Shown here: piece by piece, positions 29,091 to 39,504 of the stretch
How the letters are laid out: every line of letters begins with the position of its first letter
Numbering within the stretch: the first letter of the stretch is position 1
From: Salvia splendens
Lineage: Eukaryota; Streptophyta; Magnoliopsida; Lamiales; Lamiaceae
Assembly: GCF_004379255.2 (NCBI RefSeq)
Contig: NC_056052.1
Coordinates: 17,330,589 to 17,394,588, forward strand
Direction of reading: 5' to 3'
Length of the DNA: 64,000 nucleotides
Made by a program: the position numbers and the translations under genes
Notes under the pieces: generated by a model
The model's database searches: none
The model's input: only the letters and a program-made list of their open reading frames with translations
Told to the model about the DNA's origin: nothing

Positions 29091-29665
29091 TTGGTGCTTG
29101 GGCTTGTCCCTGGACCCAAGCTTAATGTTTTGGACCAACGCTTGGTCAACCTGCATATGCAGAAGATTGAACAACTTGGCACGCTGCGACTTGATCGACA
29201 ACTTGATCAACTCGGCATGCAGCGGCATGATCAGTTGGGTTGACTGCAACTTGATCAAGCCACGCAGTGAAGTCCACACGTGACAGATGAACTGGGCGTG
29301 TACAGTGTCCAGGTTAAACGTCGACCACTCCTGCTTTCAAATTCGTAACGGCTGGCGGTTACAGTCATGCCATGATGAGCCATGATGACTACCATTAAGG
29401 CTGAGATAATCCCTGCAGTGGACTAGGCCTATAAATAGGCTAGTCATTCCTTGCATCAAAGCAATCAGAACATACACACAAGCATCGTACTTTCTCTGCA
29501 TAGTTTTTCTTCTCGAAGCTGTGCCCTCTCCTCTTCCAGTTCGTCGGAGCTCTACTGATAGCGGTGCTGCTTCACCTGAGACATGCCGTTTTATCTTTGG
29601 GGACGACATGCCAAACCGAGAGCACTACCGGGGCGTATCCCGTCTTGCGGAAAGAGGACTTTCCT

Positions 29666-30700
29666 CCGGCCACCGCCGCCTCCACTGTTCCGGCCACCGC
29701 CGCTTTCACTGCTGCCGCTTTCTCATCAACATTGATGGGTCAAGGCACTCCATTTTCTGTCTCAAATACCTCTTCGGTATGGGACAACCCCTATGGGGCG
29801 TCCACTGGATCCACCTTTAGTGGGTCGATAGGTTCCACTTTTAGTGGTTCCTTTGGATCCTTTAATGGATCGAGTGTTGGTGCCTTCGGGCTCAATACTA
29901 GTGTTGGATCTATTGGGATCAACACGAACGTGGGGTCCTCTATGGGCAACACATATGTGGGGGGCAATACGCTCCACACAAACTTTGGAGGCTCAACTGG
30001 AGCCAACATGAATGGTTCATATCAAGGACCAAGCTCGGTGCCTTTGATGCCGAGGATGATGCCTCCCGCCGAGAAGCCCTCCAAGTTGTGAGGTTCCGAC
30101 TTCAAGAGGTGGCAACAGAAAATGTTGTTCTACTTGACAATATTGGGGGTCGTGCACTATCTCAAGGAAGACGAGCCACCCACGCCAAGCGATCAAGAGA
30201 CAAGATTGGAGGTCTTCTCCGACTACGACGCATGGCACAAAGGGAATTATCTATGTAAAAATTTCATTTTAAGTATATTAGATGATAGCCTCTATAATGT
30301 ATACTCTAATGTAACAACATCTAAACAAATGTGGGAAAACCTAGAGAAAAAGTACCGTAGTAATGATGCCGGTACTAAAAAGTTTGTAATAGCTAAGTAC
30401 TTGGACTACAAAATGGTCGATTCAAGACCAGTGATAGACCAAGTACAAGAGTTCCATATTATCATCTACCAACTCGCTGCCGAGGGGATGATCTTGCCAG
30501 AAAACTTTACTTCTGACACGATAATTGAGAAGCTTCCACCTAGTTGGTAAGACTTCAAGAGCTACCTTAAGCACAAGCGAAAGGAAATGACCCTTGAAAA
30601 ATTGATCGTGAAGTTGCGCATTGAATCTGACGTGCGCAAGAACGACCAAAAGGCTAAAGGCCATGGCCCCTTTGAAGCCAAGGCCAACTTGTTGGAGCAA
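29666..30700 (+). pseudogene. Copia element A gag
   Basis: The frame begins in a Ser/Thr/Gly/Asn-rich segment (STGSTFSGSIGSTFSGSFGS-type repeats, 29780-30010). A TGA at about 30089 is followed by GSDFKRWQQKMLFYLTIL, the start of the UBN2 copia gag domain, then YDAWHKGNYLCKNFILSILD, MWENLEKKYRSNDAGTKKF and FTSDTIIEKLPPSW before a TAA (30548). The frame resumes as DFKSYLKHKRKEMTLEKLIV and is cut at about 30700 by copia element B. The zinc-knuckle part continues from 39505. Confidence 0.88.
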
Positions 30701-31858
30701 GGTGGGGTTGGCAGTGGAAACGGGCATTAATAGTCCGATCACATGAATTTGATCTATTTAGCAGATTATTCAAACAAATTTATTCGCGCAATTATCACAT
30801 GTATCATGCTCATAACTTGAATTAAAACATGCTTTAGCATATAAAATTCCTAAAACATGCTTACTACGGAATTAGCCAATTTACCTCGTTGATTCAATCA
30901 AGAATCGATGATGGCTTACTCCGTCTCCACGTGAAGATCTTCAATACAAGACCTCAGATCTTCTGACTGGTGTCCCGGACTATACGCTGATATTTGTGTG
31001 GCAAATCTCACCAACGTACTAGGACTCGAATAATGGAAGACAGAAACTGCTCACGGAGGAGGCACAAATTTCGAACTCTCTCTCTAGAGGGGGACGAAAT
31101 TTTTATGTAGAAAAAGTATTTTCTATCTCCTTTATTCTCCTATTTATATTAAGTCACAAATTTGGCCCAGTCAGAGATCTAAGGAAGAATTGGATCAGGC
31201 CTCACCCAATTAGCTTTTTACTAATTAAATTGAACCCACAATTTAATATAAGCTTATATTGGAATATTACAAGCAGCCACTACAGAAGTAATATTGCACT
31301 TTCCAAATCCGAAATTACAAGTATTCCGGGTTTCCTTTATTTGCGTTCAATTCATTTCCCGCGCTAAGATAGAAACATCCATTAATTAATTAATGTCTGC
31401 TATGGACTTAATTAATCAACATATTTAATCTCCAAGAGTGGACTTAGCAAGAAACTCTTATTTATTATTCATAGAGTAATCAAACTCCAACTAGCTAGGT
31501 TCCGAATAATAAAACCTTATTTCGAGCTCCTCTTGTCGATGTTATCAAACGAGACTCTCCTCGCGCACGATTCAACGTAATAGCAATCCTAGCACCGCTA
31601 GATAATGATCACCACTACCCAATATACCTGAATCGTTAGGTTACGAAAAACCCGCACCTTTGGCAAGTCAAAGTAGTAGATATTCAATATCGTATGCTCA
31701 ATGCTAACGTACATTGATTAAGAAATTATTATCAAGACCTCGTCTTTCAGTAGATAGCATAAAAACTCGTCTTGCTGTTAGATCCATTCAGTGCTATACC
31801 ACACCAACGTTATCTTATTTCAAAACAGCTTTCGAGTATACAAAAAAAATTGTGCACA
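30700..31858 (-). repeat. 3' LTR of copia element B, internally deleted
   Basis: It aligns with 38048-39180 over more than 1.1 kb with few differences, then skips about 300 bp and ends GTATACAAA...TGTGCACA. The polypurine tract (AAGTGGGAGA on minus, about 31866-31876) follows. Confidence 0.85.
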
Positions 31859-31876
31859 CGTCTAAATTTCTCCCAC

Positions 31877-33799
31877 TTATACTGAAAGCGAGTTGAGGTC
31901 TTGAATGAGTCGAACTCCCATCCCTTCAACGTGGCATTCGAACGGTTTCACCGCCAAAGCCTTTGTAAAAGGATTTGCCAGGTTGTTCTCTGACGCAATC
32001 TTGACCACTTTTATGTCTCCTCTCTGCACTATATCTCTAATGATATGATACTTCCGCTCTATGTGTTTGCTCGCTTTGTGAGCTCTTGGTTCTTTCGAGT
32101 TTGCCACAGCACCAGAATTGTCACAATAAATGGTGATGCTCTTGGGCAGATTCGAAACCACACCTAAATCCATAAGGAAGTTCTTTAACCATACTGTCTC
32201 TTTTGCAGCCTCCGAAGCGGCCACATACTCGGCTTCCATGGTCGAGTCCGCGATGCATTTCTGCTTCACACTCTTCCAAATTACGGCTCCACCTCCTAAG
32301 GTGAACACATATCCTGAAGTAGATTTTCTTTAGTCCTGATCAGCTTGAAAGTCTGAGTCAGTATATCCCAAAGGACAGAGCTCGACTGCATTGTAAACTA
32401 TAGCATAGTCCTTAGTCCGTTTAAAGTACTTGAGTATGTTCTTTACGGCAGTCCAATGTCCTTGGCCCGGATTCGACTGATATCTTACCACCATGCCAAC
32501 AGCAAAGCAAATATCAGGTCTAGTACAAAGCATAGCATACATGAGACTTCCAACTGTCGAAGCATATGGAATCCTTCTCATTTCTTGTATCTCAGACGGC
32601 GTTTTAGGGCACATCTCTTGAGATAAATGGATGCCGTGTCTAAAAGGTAAGAAACATTTCTTGGCGTCCTGCATGCTAAAATGACTAAGTACTGTGTTGA
32701 TGTAAGGTTCTTGAGATAAGCACAACATCTTCTTTTCTCGATTCCGAAGAACCTTGATCCCGAGGATGTGTCCCGCGTCTCCCATATCCTTCATCTCGAA
32801 CTGGTTCGACAACCATGTTCGTACTGATGACAACATCTTTTTATTGTTTCCAATTAGAAGAATGTCATCTACATATAAAACTAAGAACACCACATTCCCC
32901 TTATCAACTTTCTTATATACGCAGCTTTCACTTGGGCACTTTTCGAATCCAAACTTGCGAACAGTTTGATCGAAACATTGGTTCCACGATCTAGATGCTT
33001 ACTTGAGGCCATAAATGGTCTTCTTAAGCTTCCAAACCATGTGTTCTTTGCCCTTTATGGCATATCCTTCGGGTTGTTCCATGTAGATGGTCACATCAAC
33101 ACCGCCATTTAGAAACGCAGTCTTAACGTCCATCTGCCATACATCCCAATCCATATAAGTTGCAATAGACTATAGTATCCGGATCGATTTGAGCATGGCC
33201 ACTGGGGAGAAGGTCTCGTCATAATCGACGCCTTCCTTTTGGGTATACCCCTTGGCCACTAGTCTTGCCTTAAAGACTTTAACTCGTCCATCGGGTCCAC
33301 GTTTACGCTTATATATCCACTTGCTCCCAATGGCAGTACAGCCTTCGGGTAGGACGGAAAAATCGTAGACGTCTTTGTCTATCATAGATTGTAGTTCCGA
33401 ATCCATTGCTTTCACCCATTCGCAATGATCGACATCAGACTGCACCACCGCAAAGTTCGAGGGATCTAATACATTGCTGTCCGAGGAGTGATCCATAGAT
33501 TCTCCCAAACCAATGTATCTGTCGGGCTCATGCGAGACCCTCCCACTGCGGCGCGGCACTACAATATTTTGAGTAGAAGTTGAAGTTTCGAGAATTGTTT
33601 GTACACTTGGTACTTGTTCTTGGTTAATGGAACTTGTGACAGAAGTTAGCTCATCAAGAGCCACTTCACTGCTGGGTTTATGATTCATTACATAGTCTTC
33701 CTCTGAGAATGTCGCGTGAGTACTCACAATGACTTTCTTGTCTCGCAGACTAAAGAATTCATAACCTTTCGTCCCTTTGGGTATCCTATAAACAAACAT
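31877..33799 (-). pseudogene. Copia element B reverse transcriptase and RNase H
   Basis: From 33799 downward: a variable linker, then [12 protein letters not shown] and [20 protein letters not shown] (palm start) to 33170; a gap with GVDVTIYMEQPEGYA-like codons in other frames near 33060-33130; then VLYVDDILLIGNN (YVDD site) and FEMKDMGDAGHILGIKVLR in 32893-32330; and the RNase H frame 32308-31877 with [31 protein letters not shown] and [12 protein letters not shown], which is intact to its stop. Two or three breaks separate the segments. Confidence 0.9.
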
Positions 33800-34662
33800 A
33801 CCTCCGTCCTTGATCCTAGCTTAGTTGGATCCTTTTCCAATACATGAGCCGGGCAACCCCAAATCTTGAGATGTGCTAGATTGGGCTTGCGCCCAGTCCA
33901 CAACTCATAAGGAGTAGTAGGTACGGATTTTGATGGTAAATTGTCTAAAATATGGCTTGCAGAAAGCAAGGCATGTCCCCAAAACAAAATAGGCAGACGT
34001 GCATAACTCGTCATCGATCGAACCATATTTAACAAGGTCCTGTTCCTTCTTTCAGCCACGCCGTTCTGCTGGGGCGTGCCCGGCGCAGTCAGTTGGGATT
34101 CAATACCTGACTCCGATAAGTAGTCCAAAAATTCGGCACTGAGGTATTCGCCTCCACGATCAAATCGTAGACTTTTGAAATTCTTTCCATGATACTTCTC
34201 CACAAGAGTCTTAAAGTCTTTAAACTTGTCAAAAGACTCTGACCTGTGACGCATCAAATAGACATATCCAATTTTCGAGAAATCATCAATAAATTTGATG
34301 AAGTATCGAAAACCACCTCTTGCCTCCGTAGACATTGATCCACATACATTGGAATAAACGAGCTCAAGTACTTCCTTGGCCCTATTGCCCTTAGCTTTAA
34401 AAGGCCTCTTGGTCATCTTGCCTTCTAAGCATGACTCACACTTATGAAAAGGTTCCTCCTCCAGACCTTTAATAAGATCTTGTTGAACAAGAGAATGGAT
34501 CGTCCTTTCATTTGCATGACCAAGTCTAAGGTGCCATAAGTACGTTTCGTTCATTGAACTTGAAGGTTCCTTTCGTTTCTTTGAAATTTTCGATGTTGTA
34601 TTGAGTTCTGATTTGCGATTATTAAATTGTGTAGAAGTGATTGTGTACAGATTGTTTTCCAT
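33724..34662 (-). pseudogene. Copia element B integrase
   Basis: A 312-codon frame with the HHCC zinc domain (HLRLGHANERTIHSL, CESCLEGKMTKRPF), then VYSNVCGSMSTEARGGFRYF, where the first catalytic Asp of the family (TDV) is Asn, then RFDRGGEYLSAEF (second Asp kept) and TPQQNGVAERRNRTL (Glu kept), and the C-terminal WGCPAHV region. A stop separates it from the protease upstream. Loss of the first Asp means the copy cannot integrate DNA. Confidence 0.9.
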
Positions 34663-34725
34663 GATACCACGACAGATATAAGAACCATCTTTCTTAATAA
34701 CGCAGTTGTCATTGAAAGAAATCGA

Positions 34726-35863
34726 TTATCCATCAAAAACCCATTTAGAAACTGAAATTAAATTTCTTCTAAAAGAAGGTATCAACAAAACATTCTTTAA
34801 AATAAAAAATCTATCACTACTAAAACGCAAATAAATGTCTCTCACTGCAACGGCCGCCACTTTGGTAGCGTCGCCCAGCTGGACTTCGATCTCACGATCA
34901 TGTAGACGTCTTGTCACCTGCATTAAGTCAGGATCAAAACAAATATGATCAGTGGCTTCTATGTCAATAACCCAAGTGCAAGTAGTTGTCAAAGTTAAAC
35001 ATGACTCAACTACTAAAGCTTGGTGCATACCTGTAGCCTTGCCCCTTTTAGGACAGTCTGACTTCCAATGCCCCTTTTCTCCGCACTTGAAACACTTCCC
35101 CGAGGGCTTCTTATTAGCCCTTTTCTTCTTCTTTCCCTTAGCCACTTTGCCCGATTCTGAGTTCGGTGCCTTCCTTTTTCTTTTTCTAGGCTTGAAGCCA
35201 GAGAAACGAGGTGCCGAAGTCATCATGGCAGCCTTAGCCTGGACCATAAGGTCCTCTGCTGACTGAAGTTCAGTCAATAGTTCTGCCAAGGTATAATTCC
35301 TTTTGTTCATCTCAAAGTTGAGCTTAAACTGCTGGAAGCTAGGGGGAAGACTTTGAAGGATGATTGTTACCTGGGACTCGGGATCGATCGTCCCTCCCAA
35401 CACCTCAATCTGGTTGAGGTGGCCCATCATCTCGAGGACATGGTCCCTCACAGACGAGCATTCCTTCATTGTCTTCGACATGATACTCCGAAAGGCTTGA
35501 GACTTAGTCGTTCGATTCTGAGTACCAAAAAGATTCTTGAGATTCTGCATAATCTCGGCGGCAGTTTCCATAGCAGAATACAGATGACATAGATGCCAAC
35601 ATGTAGCACTTAGCCATCTCATTCTCCTTATGCCACCGTCTGTGTGCATCTCTGACTCCTGCCGCAGCGGTAGCCGCTGGCACTGGAGGTCGCGGGGTTG
35701 TGAGTACAAAGTTGTACTCTTCAGCCGTAAGAACGATGTCCAAATTTTGTTTCCATGCTATGTAATTTTGTCCCTCGAGTTTGTTTTCTTTGAGAATTGC
35801 AGAAAGAGGATTGAACGACATATTCACGATTTGGTTTGCACTGCAAAACCGAATATTTACCAT
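34726..35863 (-). pseudogene. Copia element B gag and protease
   Basis: The gag start is probably the Met at 35821 (MSFNPLSAILKENKLEG); an upstream in-frame ATG at 35863 is less likely. NYIAWKQNLDIVLTAEEYNF follows. A frameshift near 35585 leads to the frame with MKECSSVRDHVLEMMGHLNQ and FQQFKLNFEMNKRNYTLAEL, a Lys/Arg-rich segment, and the zinc knuckle CFKCGEKGHWKSDC. The protease active site reads WVIDIEATDHIC where the family has DSGA, so it is inactive. Confidence 0.9.
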
Positions 35864-36727
35864 TTGTCATAAACTTATGTAAGAAGTTTGATTAGATTAA
35901 CTATAAAACTTTTCAAAATCTTACAACTGTAAAATTAAAATTTTGTACCCTCCAGAGGAAGTCAATACGCATTAAAATCTTACAATTTTACTGGTCACAA
36001 CACCGACGAATAGTCCAGAGACCACAGAGTGGCATGGCCGCCCAATGTTGCCTAAGCAAGACCATCTCTTTAGCATTACAGAGTCTCATTTCTACAACAC
36101 ACTCCCATAACAATGTTCATGTGCTGCTAACAAGATCAAGCTATCTCATAAATTCTGTGTGAACTTCTGAATCTCGTAGTTTCTTAGGATTATTGTCCCC
36201 ACAGAGCAGGTGGCGATAATATTGGAAACTACATTCTAGTTCATACTATTTATATTTGAGAAGTCCGCCCTCATGAACTTGCTATTTTCTTAGGATTATT
36301 GTCCCCACAGAGCAGGTGGCGATAATATTAGAAAAAAGCTTCATAAATTGCAGACCAATTGATGGAGACCATATACAAACGTTGAGTTCGTAATTATAGC
36401 TTAGATATTTGGGTTATGGTTTTTCTTTAATTATCCTTAGCCTTAGGGCATAGAAAGGCTTGATTAAATTCTGTTGGTATTTAATTTGCTGGATAATTAA
36501 ATATTTAGATTAATGTTGTTATCTTCCTTTAGGAAATTGTTGTTCTAGAATTTAATTCTTATTCATGTCTACTATAAGGTATATCTAAAATAAACAAATT
36601 ATTTAATCCTTAATAAGACATGAAAAATAAATTCAAATTATTTCCTTGTTCAAGATTAGGAAGAGATATTTTATTATTTAATTTATTCATACATGTCTAT
36701 TCTTATTTGGATCTTTGATATATAAAC

Positions 36728-37054
36728 ATTAGGAAACTATTAAATTATTCTCATCCATATCATCTAGGAATCAAAATAATATTATTTATTTTCATAGATA
36801 TAGAAAATAATAAAAATATTCCTTAAATCTAGATTAATATTAGGAAACTATTAAATTATTCTCATCCATATCATCTAAGAAACAAAATAATATTATTTAT
36901 TTCCATAGATATAGAAAATAATAAAAATATTCCTTAAATCTAGATTAATATTAGGAAACTATTAAATTAGTCTCATCCATATCATCTAGGAATCAAAATA
37001 ATATTATTTATTTCCATAGATATAGATAATAATAAAAATATTCCTAAAATCTAG
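36728..37054. repeat. Three tandem copies of an about 110-bp AT-rich unit
   Basis: ATTAGGAAACTATTAAATTA begins copies at about 36728, 36839 and 36949. Each continues with CATCCATATCATCTA and TAATATTATTTATTT. Few differences separate them. Confidence 0.85.
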
Positions 37055-37149
37055 GCAAATCTTCCAAGAAGATTTTATTTTCATTAAATAATAATATTTT
37101 AATGATATCTTTTAATAAAATAATTAAATAATCATTAAAATAATCCTTC

Positions 37150-37930
37150 ATCGTTATCTCATCGTACGAGGTTCGCACGAACGATGAACGACGAAGATCC
37201 GACGAGTTCGTCGTCGGAACACGACGCACGCAGCGTCTCGGCCACCGGTACGCAGGTGGCGCGCCAGCGTCTCGGCCACCGGTACGCAGGTGGCACGCCA
37301 GCGTCTCGGCCCGTCGAGCCATCGGGTGTCGCCGCGTCTCGGCCAGCTGCGAGCGCCCGTCTCGGTCTTGTCGACCATCGGGTGCCGACGCGTCTCGGCC
37401 AGCTGCGAGCACCCGTCTCGGTCGTGTCGACCGTCGGGTGCCGACGCTCCTCGGCCTTCTCGGCACGTCGGGTGACGCGTCCTCAGCCAGCAGCGCGCAC
37501 GACGGTGGCGCTGCTCTCGGCCAGTTGCTGTCGCCCATCTCGGCCTATCCGAGCGACGATGCTCCCATCCCAGCTGCACACGGCGGGCGACTCGACGGGT
37601 CCGTTTCGGCCAGTGGCTCGGGACTCCGTCTCGGACTTTCTGCCTAGGGATGGAGTTCCCTCGCGTCTTGGTGTTTCGGCCGGTTCTCGGTCGAACCGCC
37701 GCACCACGCCAGCATCCATGTCGGTCTTGACGCGGGTGCGTCTGGGGCGTGCGATCTCGGCCTGCGACGCGCACGAGCCCTCGCTCGTCCGCGCGTCGCC
37801 CCGTGAACGCGAGTCCCCGGCTCCCCCTGTCTCGACATCCCTACCTCGATCGCGCGTGGTGCGATCCGTCTCGGTGCAAGCGCCGACGGATTGCACGTCT
37901 CGTACGATCGAGCAATTCACGTTCTTTGAT
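37150..37930. repeat. GC-rich island with direct repeats
   Basis: The base composition shifts sharply from about 25% GC at 37100 to about two thirds GC. CAGCGTCTCGGCCACCGGTA with its following GCAGGTGGC occurs twice (37231-37292). A 56-bp unit with TCTCGGCCAGCTGCGAGC occurs twice (about 37335-37447). CGTCTCGGCC recurs many times. Confidence 0.8.
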
Positions 37931-38035
37931 TCGAGAGTTCTTGAGTTCATCATGCATAATAAATTAAACAAAACACAAGAACATGCTTCGCAATCAAATT
38001 GGACATGCATACATGAATTTCGTGAAATTTAATAG

Positions 38036-38045
38036 TCTGATACCA
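38036..38045 (-). other. Primer binding site of copia element B
   Basis: The minus strand reads TGGTATCAGA two bases inside the LTR end, as for initiator tRNA-Met. Confidence 0.8.
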
Positions 38046-38047
38046 AT

Positions 38048-39504
38048 TGTAGGGGTTGGCAGCGGAAGCGTGCATTAATAGTCCGATCACGTGAATTTGA
38101 TCTATTTAGCATATTATTTAGACAAATACTATTCGCGCAATTATCACATGTATCATGCTCATAACTTGAATTAAAACATGCTTTAGCATATAAAATCCCT
38201 AAAACATGCTTACTACGGAATTAGTCAATTTACCTCGTTGATTCAATCAAGAATCGATGATGGCTTGCTCCGTCTCCACGTGAAGATCTTCAATACAAGA
38301 CCTCGGATCTTCTGACTGGTGTCCTGGACTATACACTGATATTTGTGTGGGCAAATCTCACCAACGTACTAGGACTCGAATAATGGAAGACAGAAACTGC
38401 TCACGGAGGAGGCACAAATTTCGAACTCTCTCTCTAGAGGGGGACGAAATTTTTATGTAGAAAAAGTATTTTCTGTCTCCTTTATTCTCCTATTTATATT
38501 AAGTCACAAATTGGGCTCAGTCAGGGATCTAAGGAAGAATTGGATCAGGCCTCACCCAATTAGCTTTTTACTAATTAAATTGAAACCACAATTTAATATA
38601 AGCTTATATTGGAATATTACAAGCAGCCACTACAGAAGTAATATTTCACTGTCTTTCCAAATCCGAAATTACAAGTATTCCGGGTTTCCTTTATTTGCGT
38701 TCAATTCATTTCCCGTGCTTAAGATAGAAACATCAATTAATTAATTAATATCTACTATGGACTTAATTAATCAACATATTTAATCTCCAAGAGTGGACTT
38801 AGCAAAAAACTCTTATTTATTATTCATAGAGTAATCAAACTCCAACTAGCTAGGTTCCGAATAATAAAACCTTATTTCGAGCTCCTCTTGTCGATCTTAT
38901 CAAACGAGACTCTCCTCGCGCACGATTCAACGTAATAGCAATCCTAGCACCGCTAGATAATGATCACCACTACCCAATATACCTGGATCGTTGGGTTACG
39001 AAAAACCCGCACCTTTGGTAAGTCAAAGTCGTAGATACTCAATATCGTATGCTCAATGCTAACGTACATTGATTAAGAAATTATTATCAAGACCTCGTCT
39101 TTTAGTAGATAGCATAAAGACTCGTCTTGCTGTTAGATCCATTCAATGCTATACCACACCAACGTCATCTTATTTCAATAAGGCTTAGAAATAATCGGAC
39201 TGACATTGCAACCTTTCACGATAGGTAGTCTAGGCCTATCTGGGTTGTGAAATTCTTCTTTTTCTTCGTTCAGAACTGACCGTGTTACCTTAAAGTGGAC
39301 GACGCCCACAACCGGTCTACTAGAACAAAGACGTAGACTTTGTTACGTTCTTATACATTTAAATATGCAATAAACAACCATTAAATGTAAAACATAACAA
39401 CATTATGACAAAAATAATCTGTTTTATTCATTGGAAAATAACAAGTAGAGTTTTACAGTATCCAATCACTCGAAAGGTGATTTCTAGTATACAAAACCCT
39501 AACA
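38048..39504 (-). repeat. 5' LTR of copia element B
   Basis: It is 1457 bp. On the minus strand it starts TGTTAGGGTTTTGTATAC and ends CCCCTACA. It is the full-length partner of 30700-31858. Confidence 0.88.

Larger units (their letters stand above)
26582..29665 (+). repeat. 5' LTR of copia element A, split and 3' truncated
   Basis: Positions 26582-26895 and 28931-29665 align with 43326-44337 of the right LTR. The PIF/Harbinger element interrupts it. The last about 125 bp of the LTR and the primer site are missing; sequence runs straight into gag at GACTTTCCT. A 60-bp stretch near 29315-29375 is absent from the right LTR. TATA box CCTATAAATAGGC is at about 29428-29440. Confidence 0.88.
35864..38035 (-). 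other. Long untranslated leader of copia element B
   Basis: Between the primer site and gag lies 2.2 kb without a retroelement domain. It contains a 48-bp direct repeat (36179-36230 and 36285-36335, core GATTATTGTCCCCACAGAG), three copies of a 110-bp AT-rich unit (36728-37054), and a GC-rich island (37150-37930). ORFs over the island on both strands are Arg/Ala/Ser-rich composition effects. Confidence 0.7.
30700..39504 (-). mobile_element. Ty1/copia element B, inserted in gag of A
   Basis: LTRs at about 30700-31858 and 38048-39504, primer site TGGTATCAGA on the minus strand, gag, protease, integrase, reverse transcriptase and RNase H in copia order on the minus strand. The gag reading of A stops at one side and resumes at the other. 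The left LTR lacks about 300 bp that the right LTR has (39180-39485). A 5-bp duplication cannot be read cleanly. The internal region has an unusually long leader (35864-38035). Confidence 0.9.

Noticed and set aside
36728..37054. 110-bp repeats considered as a centromeric satellite
   Set aside because: Only three units and inside a retroelement leader.
37184..38032. 282-codon plus ORF over the GC-rich island
   Set aside because: Arg/Ser/Ala/Pro-rich composition, long frames on both strands, no domain, and position inside the untranslated leader of copia B. Better explained by GC-rich repeats.
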